Source: Pseudomonas tumuqii (lineage in GTDB: Bacteria; Pseudomonadota; Gammaproteobacteria; Pseudomonadales; Pseudomonadaceae). Taken from it: DNA of 64,000 nucleotides. Made by a program: the position numbers and the translations under genes. The stretch is from positions 152,354 to 216,353 of the forward strand of contig NZ_JAAOJA010000010.1 of assembly GCF_013184545.1 (NCBI RefSeq), in the 5' to 3' direction. The notes under the pieces are model-generated. The model had not been told where the DNA came from. It did no database searches and saw nothing but the letters and a program-made list of their open reading frames with translations. Below are positions 57,081-64,000 of this stretch, one piece after another (position 1 is the stretch's first letter; each line of letters starts with the position of its first letter).

Positions 57081-59221
57081 CAGCGGCGCCGCCAGCTGTG
57101 CAAGCGCTCGACCCAGCGCAGCAGCGTCTGCGGCACATGGGCGCGCTTCCATTCGCCGGCCGCGTATTTGTTGGCCTCGGCCATGGTCGGGTAGCTGTGG
57201 ATGGTGCCGAGGATCTGGTTCAGACCGAGGTTGTGCTTCATCGCCAGCACGTATTCGGCGAGCAGTTCGCCGGCATGTTCGCCAGCGATGCACACGCCGA
57301 GAATCTTGTCCTTGCCCGGCACGGTCAGCACCTTGACATAGCCGTGGGCGGCCTCGTCGGCAATCGCCCGGTCGAGGTCGTCGATGCCATAGCGGGTCAC
57401 TTCATAGGCGATGTTCTGCGCTTGCGCCTCAGCCTCAGAGAGGCCGACCCGCGCCACTTCGGGGTCGGTGAAGGTGCAGTAGGGAATCACCCGGTAGTCC
57501 GCCTTGAAGCGCTTGAAACCGGCGAACAGCGCGTTGACCGCGGCGTACCAGGCCTGGTGCGCGGCGACATGGGTGAATTGATAGGGGCCGGTGACATCGC
57601 CCACCGCATAGATGTTGGGCAGGCGCGTGGCCAGGTATTCGTCGGTTTCCAGGGTGCCGTTGGGGCGCACCACCAGGCCCAGCTCCTCGACCCCGTAGCC
57701 CGAGACATTGGCCACCCGGCCGAGGGCCAGCAGCAGGCAGTCGAAGGCGATGATCACCTCCTCGCCGGTGTCGAGGCGGCGGGCAAGCATGCGCTGCTCG
57801 CCATCGACCAGTTCGAAGCGCTCGGCGCGGTGCTGCAGGCGCACATCGACGCCGTCGGCCTGCAGGCTGGCTAGTACCAGGGCGCTGGCATCGGCATCCT
57901 CGCGCGGCAGCAGGCGCTCGGCCAGTTCGACCTGGATCACCTGGCTGCCGAGGCGCTGGAAGGCCTGGGCCAGCTCGCAGCCGATCGGTCCGCCGCCCAG
58001 CACCAACAGCCAGCGCGGCTGCTCGCGCAGGCTCCAGATGGTGTCCGAGGTGTAGCCCTGCACCTGCTCGATACCGGGGATCTTCGGCACCAGCGGGCGC
58101 GCCCCGGCGGCGATGATGATGCTGCGGCTGCTCAGGGTCTGGCCGTTCACCTCCACCGTCCAGGGCGAGGTGAGCTTGGCTTCGCCCTGGATCACCTCGA
58201 CGCCCAAAGCGCTGTAGCGCTCGACCGAGTCGTGCGGCGCGATGTCGGCGATCACCCGCTGGATGCGCTGCATCACCGCGGGAAAATCCACCGTGCCGCG
58301 CATCCCGGCGAAGCCCAGCGCCGCGCCCTTCTTCAATTCATGGGCCAGCCTGGCCGAGCGCAGCAGCGCCTTGGACGGCACGCAGCCGGTGTTCAGGCAG
58401 TCGCCGCCCATTTGCTGTTTTTCGATCAGGCTGACCTTGGCCTTCACCGCCGCGGCGATGTAGGCGCTGACCAGGCCGCCGGCACCGGCGCCGATCACCA
58501 GCAGGTTGCGGTCGAAGGAATCGGGCTTGAGCCAGCCGGCATACACCCGCCGCGCCTGCACCAGGCCGAGCAGCTTGCGCGCCAGCAGGGGGAACAGGCC
58601 GAGCAGGACGAAGGCGCCGATCAGCCCCGGCGAGAGGATCCCGGCCAGGGATTCCAGCTGGCCCAGCTCGCGGCCGGCGTTCACATAGACCAGGGTGCCC
58701 GGCAGCATGCCGAGCTGGCTGACCCACCAGTAGGTACGCAGCGGCAGGCGGGTCAGGCCCATGGCCAGGTTGATCAGGAAGAACGGGAACACCGGCACCA
58801 GGCGTAGGGCGAACAGGTAGAAGGCGCCTTCGCGCTCGACCCCGGCATCGATGCCGGCCAGGCGTTGACCGAAACGCAGCCGCACCCAGTCGCGCAGCAG
58901 GAAGCGGCTGCTGAGCATGGCCAGGCTCGCGCCCAGGGTCGAGGCGAAGGACACCAGCAGCAAACCCTCGAGCAAACCGAACAGCGCGCCGCCCAGCAGG
59001 GTCATCAATGCTGCCCCGGGCAGCGACAAGGCGGTGACGGCGACATAGGCGAGGAAGAACAGCCCGGCCGCCTGCCAGGGATTGCTCGCGACCTGGGCGT
59101 TCAGCGCCGTCTGTTGCGCCTTGAGCGCCTCCAGGTTGAGGTACTGACCCAGGTCGAAGATGAAGAAGCTGCCGAGCAAGGCCAGGATCAGGCCCAGCAA
59201 GGCGAGTTTGCGACTATTCAT
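57080..59221 (-). CDS. fusion of TVP38/TMEM64 (DedA-like) membrane domain and flavoprotein disulfide reductase
   Basis: 713 aa. Residues 1-225 form a TVP38/SNARE-associated membrane domain with about six helices (GLLEGLLLVSFASTLGAS, FALRLVPVFPFFLINLAMG). Residues 238-713 are a lipoamide-dehydrogenase/mercuric-reductase-type flavoprotein: VIGAGAGGL (242-250), redox pair Cys275/Cys280 in GGDCLNTGCVPSKAL, LVLGGGPIGCEL and HSYPTMAEANKYAA. The C-terminal Cys pair of true MerA is absent, so mercury is not the likely substrate. It overlaps the phosphoesterase gene by 4 bp (ATGA) and the DUF3047 gene by 1 bp. Confidence 0.88.
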   Translation of the reverse strand: MNSRKLALLGLILALLGSFFIFDLGQYLNLEALKAQQTALNAQVASNPWQAAGLFFLAYVAVTALSLPGAALMTLLGGALFGLLEGLLLVSFASTLGASLAMLSSRFLLRDWVRLRFGQRLAGIDAGVEREGAFYLFALRLVPVFPFFLINLAMGLTRLPLRTYWWVSQLGMLPGTLVYVNAGRELGQLESLAGILSPGLIGAFVLLGLFPLLARKLLGLVQARRVYAGWLKPDSFDRNLLVIGAGAGGLVSAYIAAAVKAKVSLIEKQQMGGDCLNTGCVPSKALLRSARLAHELKKGAALGFAGMRGTVDFPAVMQRIQRVIADIAPHDSVERYSALGVEVIQGEAKLTSPWTVEVNGQTLSSRSIIIAAGARPLVPKIPGIEQVQGYTSDTIWSLREQPRWLLVLGGGPIGCELAQAFQRLGSQVIQVELAERLLPREDADASALVLASLQADGVDVRLQHRAERFELVDGEQRMLARRLDTGEEVIIAFDCLLLALGRVANVSGYGVEELGLVVRPNGTLETDEYLATRLPNIYAVGDVTGPYQFTHVAAHQAWYAAVNALFAGFKRFKADYRVIPYCTFTDPEVARVGLSEAEAQAQNIAYEVTRYGIDDLDRAIADEAAHGYVKVLTVPGKDKILGVCIAGEHAGELLAEYVLAMKHNLGLNQILGTIHSYPTMAEANKYAAGEWKRAHVPQTLLRWVERLHSWRRR

Positions 59222-60183
59222 GGATCAAGCGCCTCCAGTGCGCAGAGGCTTTGGCACAGGCTGAAGCCGGCCAGAACAGCCTGCCGCGGTTGATCCGTGC
59301 AGGCGCCGAGAATGCGTGAGCGATAAGACTGCGCCGCCGGACTGCCGGTTGGCCACTGGCGGTCGAAATCGGCGAGAAAGGCATCGTGAGCGTAGTTCAA
59401 CGGCAGTGCCTCGATAAACAGACCCTCGCGCTGGCAGCGATACAACGCTGCCGGATGGGCCGTGGTGGCGATACGGCTGAGCAGCCCGTAGCGGCCGCCG
59501 GCAAAATTCGGCAAGCCGGCCGCGCCGTTATTGATCAACGCAGCGTGGGGCAAGTTCAACGCCACGGCCGTGCAGGTGTGACTGGTGGCCAGTACGCTGA
59601 CCCGGTTGGTTGCCAGCCAGCGATCCAGTTGCTGCTGCCGCCCGGACTCGGCCAGCGCTTCGCGGGCGCAGTTCCAGCCGGCCAGGGACTGCTCGTCGCC
59701 GTGACTGATCGCCACCCGCCGACCGCCGACGCCAACCAGCGCCGTGGCTGGCCGTGCGGCCAGGCGCACGGCCATGCCCGGCAAGGCTTGTACGGTTCTG
59801 TTCAGCTCGGCCTGGATCGCATTGGAGCGCTCCACCAGGGCGTCATCCACCGTGAGCGGGTAGGCGCAGCCGCAGCCGGCGCCGCTGTCACCGAGACGCC
59901 CGAGTTCGCTTTCGACATTGCCGCGCAGCGCCAGGTGCGCACTCAGGCCCTGCTCGATTTCTTGAAAAATGGCCGGATCGCGGTCAAACCAGTGGGCATC
60001 GCCATTGAACACCACACGCGCCTGCGGCTCTGCAGCCAGGCGCTGTGCCAGCGCCGCCAGGGCCTGGCGATTGCCGTAGAGGCCGCCGACCACATACAGG
60101 CTCTGGCAGTCGAACAGCGGCTCGCCGGCGAAGGCATCGGCGGGCAGGCGGTAATCCAGCGGACAATCGCGACCGGCGCGCAT
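59218..60183 (-). CDS. divergent calcineurin-like metallophosphoesterase
   Basis: 321 aa from ATG 60183. The fold order fits metallophosphoesterases (VVGGLYGNRQA, VVFNGDAHWFDRD, RGNVESEL, SHGD, SHTCTA), but metal-binding positions are altered: the usual D-x-H-x-N start reads G-L-Y-G-N, GNHE reads GNVE and GHTH reads SHTC. A weakened or repurposed metal site is likely. Start overlaps the symporter stop (TGATG); the stop overlaps the next gene. It is the middle gene of a coupled set with unknown joint function. Confidence 0.72.
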   Translation of the reverse strand: MRAGRDCPLDYRLPADAFAGEPLFDCQSLYVVGGLYGNRQALAALAQRLAAEPQARVVFNGDAHWFDRDPAIFQEIEQGLSAHLALRGNVESELGRLGDSGAGCGCAYPLTVDDALVERSNAIQAELNRTVQALPGMAVRLAARPATALVGVGGRRVAISHGDEQSLAGWNCAREALAESGRQQQLDRWLATNRVSVLATSHTCTAVALNLPHAALINNGAAGLPNFAGGRYGLLSRIATTAHPAALYRCQREGLFIEALPLNYAHDAFLADFDRQWPTGSPAAQSYRSRILGACTDQPRQAVLAGFSLCQSLCALEALDP

Positions 60184-61562
60184 CAGGCTCTGCCCCGCAG
60201 CCAGCCGGGAATCAGGTAACCGAGCACGCACAGGCCCAGGCCATAGAGGTTGGTGCCGAGCAGCAGGGCGTACTTACCGTCGCCGATGGCCCAGCTCTGC
60301 GGAATCCAGCCCAGGGTCAGGGCCACACCCAGGCCCAGGCCGGTCCAGAAGCTCAGGTGGAAGCCCAGCCGGGTCAGCACGGTCAGGCCATGCAGGATAA
60401 ACACCGGGGCCAGGCCGATGACCATGGTGCCGCTGATGGTGGTGGCCTTGAGGATGTCGGTACCGGCGATCATCGGCAGATTGCCGAGCAGGGCGAAGAC
60501 CACCATCACCGCCATGCCCACGCCTATCGCCTTCTGCCCCAGGTCGCGCCCGGCCAGCTTCGGCAGCTCACGGCCGGCCAGCTTGGCCAGGCTGGAGAAG
60601 GTCGAGTCCAGGGTCGAACCGGCGGCCGAGACCATCACCACCGTCATCACCAGCAGCGCACCGATGCCCAGGGTCTTGGCCAGGGCCGCCGGCACGTTGT
60701 CCGAGGCGGCCAGTCCGGTTAGTTGCGCATGCACGCCGATCAGGCTGAAGGCGAGGATGGCGATAAAGCCCAGCACCCCGGCGATGACGAAGGAGCGGCG
60801 CATGGTCTTTTCGTCGCTGATAAAGCCGCGGTCGGTCAGCACCGGATCATGGAAGCCATAGCTGAAGGCTTGCAGGCCGGCGACCAGGAGCAGATCGACG
60901 CCGGCATTCAACGCCCAGCTGCTGGTGCTGACCAGCTCGGCAGGCGAATGCTCAGGCAGCACCAGGCCGAGCACCCAGACCAGGGCGACGACGAAAATCG
61001 CCGCCTGGGCGGCGTCGGTGAGGATCGAGCTGCGCAACCCGCCGCGCAGGCTGTAAGCCAGGGTCACGGCGGTGAACAGCAGCGCCGAGGCGATGAATTC
61101 GATACTGCCGGAGTCGCCGTAATAGCCGCCGACCACCGCGGTGTTGCTCCACACCTCGTTGAACAGGCGAATCAGAATGGCCGCGGAAAAGGCCAGGGCG
61201 GCGCCGCGGCCGTAATGGCTGCTGAGGAAATTCACCAGGCCGGTGGCGGCGAAGCGCCGGCGCAGGCGGTAGATGACGAAGCCGGTGAGCGGGATCGACA
61301 GCCAGTACATGGCGTAGGCCAGGCCGCCGACCAGGCCGTAACTGGCGCCCAGGTTGGCGGCATTGGTCACCGACTTGGCGAAGATCCAGCTGATGAAGAT
61401 GCTCGAGGTCAGCAGCCAGGGCGCGGCACTGCGGCCCTGGCTGTCCTCGCCATTGAAGAAGCCGCCGAGGGTCACGGCACGCGGCGCCAGCGCCAGCATC
61501 AAGACGCCGTAGACCAGCAGGAAACCCCAGAAAAACAGCCCGGTGATGCTGGTGGGTTGCAT
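60183..61562 (-). CDS. sodium:solute symporter family transporter
   Basis: 459 aa with about 12-13 membrane helices of the SSS/LeuT fold. Recognisable pieces are SSIFISWIFAKSVTNAANLGASYG and SAAGSTLDSTFSSLAKLAGREL, the latter a typical SSS helix. Substrates of this family range from sugars and amino acids to inorganic ions. Situated downstream of the ArsS-like gene and coupled to the phosphoesterase by a TGATG overlap. Substrate may relate to whatever ArsS makes; not inferable. Confidence 0.85.
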   Translation of the reverse strand: MQPTSITGLFFWGFLLVYGVLMLALAPRAVTLGGFFNGEDSQGRSAAPWLLTSSIFISWIFAKSVTNAANLGASYGLVGGLAYAMYWLSIPLTGFVIYRLRRRFAATGLVNFLSSHYGRGAALAFSAAILIRLFNEVWSNTAVVGGYYGDSGSIEFIASALLFTAVTLAYSLRGGLRSSILTDAAQAAIFVVALVWVLGLVLPEHSPAELVSTSSWALNAGVDLLLVAGLQAFSYGFHDPVLTDRGFISDEKTMRRSFVIAGVLGFIAILAFSLIGVHAQLTGLAASDNVPAALAKTLGIGALLVMTVVMVSAAGSTLDSTFSSLAKLAGRELPKLAGRDLGQKAIGVGMAVMVVFALLGNLPMIAGTDILKATTISGTMVIGLAPVFILHGLTVLTRLGFHLSFWTGLGLGVALTLGWIPQSWAIGDGKYALLLGTNLYGLGLCVLGYLIPGWLRGRA

Positions 61563-61617
61563 GGACCGATCCTTAGTTAATGTTCAGGGGCACGTGGGTG
61601 TGATTCAGCCTGACACC

Positions 61618-61679
61618 GTAGGGTGCACCGTGCGCACCAGGGCAGACCGCGGATTCTTGGTGCGCACGGCGTACCCTAC
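61618..61679. repeat. palindromic intergenic repeat, GTAGGGTGCGC family, copy 3
   Basis: GTAGGGTGCACCGTGCGCACC and GGTGCGCACGGCGTACCCTAC ends. Shares the inner block with copies at 5112-5180 and 48530-48604, with one substitution (GCGTACC). Lies between the symporter and the ArsS-like gene. Confidence 0.7.
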
Positions 61680-61684
61680 CCGCG

Positions 61685-62662
61685 CTAGTCATTAAGCGCA
61701 CCGCCACAGCTGGAGCCCTGCCCGGCGGTGCAGGCGAAACAGTGATCGCGGGTGACGATGGGGTTGCCGTCCAGCTGGGTATTGAGCAGATCACGCAGAT
61801 GGGCCCGCTCGCGGCCGATCAACTGGCCCTGCAGTTCAAGCGGCAAATCGAGCATCTGGTTGAAGTCGCAGTCGTACAGGTAGCCCTGCCAGTCGACGCT
61901 GACCAGGCTGCGGCACATCAGCGGCTCGAGGTTTTCCGGGCGGTAGCTGTCACGCAGCAACTGCATGTAGGCATTGAACTGGCCCTTGCTGACCAGGGTG
62001 CTGCCGAAACGCGCGATCGGCTGGTTGGTGATGCACAGCAGGTGGTTGAACCGGATGCCGAAGTCTTCGGCCAGATGGCGCTTGTAGTCGGCTTCCAGCG
62101 CCGGCTGCGGCGGCGGCAGGCTCGGGCCTTGCGGGTTGTACACCAGATTGAGCAGCAAGCCGCTGTCCGCCTGGCCATAGCCCAGGGCATTGAGCTGTTG
62201 CAGGCCCCGGATGCTGGCATCGAACACGCCGTCACCGCGCTGTTTGTCGACGTTATCGCGTGAATAACAGGGCAAGGAGGCGCTGACCTCGACGCCCTGC
62301 TTGGCGAGAAAGGCGGCCAGGTCTTCCTGACCCGGCTCGCCGAGGATGGTCAGGTTGCAGCGGTCGATCACCCGCAGCCCCTCGCGCCGCGCATGCCGGA
62401 CGATCTCGCGGAACCGCGGGTGCATCTCCGGCGCGCCGCCGGTCAGGTCCAGGGTATGCACCGGGTGGGCATCGATCACCTGGTGCAGCAGCGCCAGGCT
62501 CTCGTCGGTCATCGCCTCGGTGCGGGTCGGCCCGGCGTTGACGTGGCAATGCAGGCAACGCTGGTTGCAGCGATAGGTCAGGTTGATCTGCAAGGCTTCC
62601 AGGTGGCCGCGGCGAATCGCCGGAAAGGCCAGTTGGTCGAGCAGAGGCAGCATGGCATGCAC
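61685..62662 (-). CDS. ArsS-like radical SAM protein (DUF3641 family)
   Basis: 325 aa from GTG 62662 (AAGGAG SD, 7-nt spacer; ATG 62653 is the alternative). Radical SAM cluster Cys32-Cys36-Cys39 in YRCNQRCLHCHV, then TGGAPEM, followed by a C-terminal DUF3641 region with CxxxC pieces (YDCDFNQM, FACTAGQGSSC). ArsS is linked to arsenosugar synthesis in cyanobacteria, but no arsM is present. It heads the cluster with the symporter, phosphoesterase, fusion reductase and DUF3047. Another oxyanion or sulfur/selenium substrate is possible. Confidence 0.85.
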   Translation of the reverse strand: MHAMLPLLDQLAFPAIRRGHLEALQINLTYRCNQRCLHCHVNAGPTRTEAMTDESLALLHQVIDAHPVHTLDLTGGAPEMHPRFREIVRHARREGLRVIDRCNLTILGEPGQEDLAAFLAKQGVEVSASLPCYSRDNVDKQRGDGVFDASIRGLQQLNALGYGQADSGLLLNLVYNPQGPSLPPPQPALEADYKRHLAEDFGIRFNHLLCITNQPIARFGSTLVSKGQFNAYMQLLRDSYRPENLEPLMCRSLVSVDWQGYLYDCDFNQMLDLPLELQGQLIGRERAHLRDLLNTQLDGNPIVTRDHCFACTAGQGSSCGGALND

Positions 62663-62883
62663 AGCGGGTCTCCTTGGGCGAATGCCGGTGGCGTGGTCCT
62701 GCTTGATTAGAGTACCGACCGAAGCCGGCGTTACAAGGCGCCGCGCGGGATGACGCACTATAGTACCCGGCGCGGCCCGGCCAGCCGTGCTCATGCACGG
62801 CCATTCGCCAAGCTGTCGGGATTGACCGCTAGCGCAGCGTGACGCCTATAGTCGCGCGCCACCACTCACAGGAGAAGACGTCC

Positions 62884-63300
62884 ATGCAACGCTGGGTATT
62901 CGCCTTTATCGCCGGTTTTCTCGCGGTGATCTTTTTTCATCAACCGCTGCTCGGCCTGCTGCACGCCTACGGCGTGGTGCCCTTCGCGCCCTTCTCCATC
63001 GCGGCCACCGCGCCGCTGCAGGTGCCGGCCTGGCTGTCGGCGTGCTTCTGGGGTGGCATCTGGGGCGTGCTGATGGTCGCCGCTCTGCGCTGGCAGGGCG
63101 GTAGTCCGGTGCCCTGGCTCAAGGGCCTGCTGTTCGGCGGCATCGCCCTGACCACGGTGGCGCTGCTGGTGGTGTTCCCGCTCAAGGGGATGGGCTTTGA
63201 CCCGGCGCAATTGCCCGGGCGCTTTCTGATCGGCTTCCTGCTCAATGGCGCCTGGGGCGTCGGCAGCCTGATCTTCATCCGCACCCTGCAGGGCCGTTAA
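62884..63300 (+). CDS. small membrane protein of unknown function
   Basis: 138 aa with four hydrophobic stretches (for example WVFAFIAGFLAVIFF, and later LLVVFPLKGMG, GRFLIGFLLNGAWGVGSLIF). AGGAGAAG SD precedes the ATG. No recognised domain. It is divergent from the ArsS-like gene across 221 bp. A possible promoter upstream (TTGACC, 19 bp, TATAGT at about 62822-62852) has a long spacer. Genome position near gabT. Confidence 0.75.
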   Translation: MQRWVFAFIAGFLAVIFFHQPLLGLLHAYGVVPFAPFSIAATAPLQVPAWLSACFWGGIWGVLMVAALRWQGGSPVPWLKGLLFGGIALTTVALLVVFPLKGMGFDPAQLPGRFLIGFLLNGAWGVGSLIFIRTLQGR

Positions 63301-63359
63301 CGGCGCTGCGCCGCTGACGACGGCCATGCACGCCAGCCTGATGAGCCGACGACAATATC

Positions 63360-63390
63360 CGAAAAAAAAAAGACCCGCCGAAGCGGGTCC
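63360..63390 (-). terminator. terminator of gabT
   Basis: On the minus strand, GACCCGC, CGAA-type loop and GCGGGTC (63372-63389) followed by ten T residues (63362-63371), 17 bp after the gabT stop. A strong rho-independent terminator. Confidence 0.95.
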
Positions 63391-63406
63391 TGTGTTCCAG
63401 CGTCGG

Positions 63407-64000
63407 TTACGCCAGCTCGTCGAAGCACTCGGCGATGATCGCCAGGCCCTTGTCGAGCAGGGCGTCTTCGGCGGTCAGCGGCACCAGCACCCGCAGCACG
63501 TTGCCGTAGGTCCCGCAGGACAGCAGGATCAGGCCCTTGTCGCGGGCCCTGGCGACGATCTGACCGGTGAGGGCGGCATTCGGTTTGTGCAGATCGCCGC
63601 CCTCGCACAGCTCCATGGCGATCATCGCACCGAGGGCGCGCACCTCGCCGATCGCCTTGTGCCTCGCCTGGATGGCCTTGAGGCCGGTGACCAGGCGCTC
63701 GCCGACCGCCTTGCAGCGTTCCAGCAGATTTTCCTCCTCGAACACCTGGATCACCGCCAGGGCCGCGGCGCAGGCGATCGGGCTGCCGGCGTAGGTACCG
63801 CCCAGGCCGCCCGGGGCGATGGCGTCCATGTACTCGGCCTTTCCGCACACGCCCGCCACCGGGAAACCGCCGGCGATGGATTTGGCGAAGGTGGTCAGGT
63901 CGGCGGCTACGCCCATCTGCTCCATGGCGAAGAAGGTGCCGGTACGCCCGGCGCCGGTCTGCACTTCGTCGGCGATCAGGAGAATGCCGTGCTGATCACA
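63407..64000 (-). CDS. gabT: 4-aminobutyrate aminotransferase (partial)
   Basis: The C-terminal 197 codons of a class III PLP aminotransferase; the gene continues past the right edge. Visible motifs: ADEVQTGAGRTG (PLP phosphate region) and the PLP Lys in TFAKSIAGGFP, then GGLGGTYAGSPIACAAALAVI. It converts GABA to succinic semialdehyde with 2-oxoglutarate. It completes the spu/gamma-glutamyl route encoded at the left edge. Expected to pair with gabD beyond the edge (PA0265-PA0266 in P. aeruginosa). Confidence 0.95.
   Translation of the reverse strand, partial: CDQHGILLIADEVQTGAGRTGTFFAMEQMGVAADLTTFAKSIAGGFPVAGVCGKAEYMDAIAPGGLGGTYAGSPIACAAALAVIQVFEEENLLERCKAVGERLVTGLKAIQARHKAIGEVRALGAMIAMELCEGGDLHKPNAALTGQIVARARDKGLILLSCGTYGNVLRVLVPLTAEDALLDKGLAIIAECFDELA

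Noticed and set aside
57080..59221. Mercuric reductase (merA)
   Set aside because: The flavoprotein domain lacks MerA's C-terminal Cys pair and heavy-metal domain, and no mer regulator or transporter is nearby.
62822..62852. Sigma-70 promoter TTGACC...TATAGT upstream of the small membrane protein
   Set aside because: The spacer is about 19 bp and the match may be chance; mentioned only as a possibility in the gene entry.

Overview
This 64 kb window comes from a high-G+C gammaproteobacterial chromosome, almost certainly a Pseudomonas of the P. aeruginosa / P. mendocina type. As recalled, the gene order follows P. aeruginosa PAO1 PA0298-PA0280: spuB, spuA, spuI, aguR, aguB, aguA, oprE-like porin, PA0290-like diguanylate cyclase, desA, pipA (PA0285), oscA (PA0284), sbp, cysT, cysW, cysA. 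gabT (PA0266) lies at the right edge. Pseudomonas-style REP/REPIN hairpins and MITE-like elements are scattered through the intergenic regions. No rRNA, tRNA, CRISPR array, transposase or prophage gene was recognised.

Layout. 0-6.3 kb is polyamine/agmatine catabolism: spuB (partial) and spuA, divergent spuI, then aguR, aguB and aguA. 6.4-14.1 kb is an insertion relative to the remembered PAO1 order: an MgtE magnesium channel with a duplicated N-terminal domain, then a sulfide/persulfide block on the minus strand (BigR/SqrR-type ArsR regulator, two YeeE/YedE proteins, a DUF2892 protein, persulfide dioxygenase, phosphatase-SQR fusion, SulP transporter). 14.3-20.8 kb returns to the core order (porin, diguanylate cyclase, desA, PAS-GGDEF-EAL protein). 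20.8-41.5 kb is accessory. It holds an apparent c-di-GMP phosphorelay (REC-HDOD, a 1608-aa multi-PAS histidine kinase, a REC relic, a single REC protein, Hpt-REC-REC-GGDEF), a gamma-glutamyl-amine module (oxidase, PauR-like regulator, synthetase), a chromate-resistance unit (chrB, chrA, rhodanese, ChrB-C protein), a methyltransferase, modABC and an SfnR-like AAA+ protein.

41.7-45.9 kb is the sulfate-uptake locus oscA-sbp-cysTWA. Between oscA and sbp lies a 21-codon Cys-rich ORF with a strong ribosome-binding site, a candidate leader peptide. 46-55 kb holds an exported protein, a 162-bp MITE, an Mpo1-like membrane protein, a CRP-family regulator, a second glutamine-synthetase/oxidase pair, a lipoprotein and an MCP whose sensor-like region is C-terminal. 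55-62.7 kb is an all-minus cluster with translationally coupled junctions: an ArsS-like radical SAM protein, a sodium:solute symporter, a divergent metallophosphoesterase, a TVP38-flavoprotein disulfide reductase fusion, a DUF3047 protein and an NDH/SelD-type flavoprotein. Its joint function is not established. 62.9-64 kb holds a small membrane protein and partial gabT.

Recurring themes are polyamine and gamma-glutamyl-amine catabolism (four glutamine-synthetase-like ligases), sulfur and oxyanion handling (sulfate, sulfide, molybdate, chromate, perhaps arsenic or selenium) and c-di-GMP signalling. The most promising undescribed items are the Cys-rich leader, the coupled ArsS-symporter-phosphoesterase-TVP38/reductase-DUF3047 cluster, the dual-operator sulfide locus, and a repeat family that overlaps the stop codons of at least five same-strand genes.
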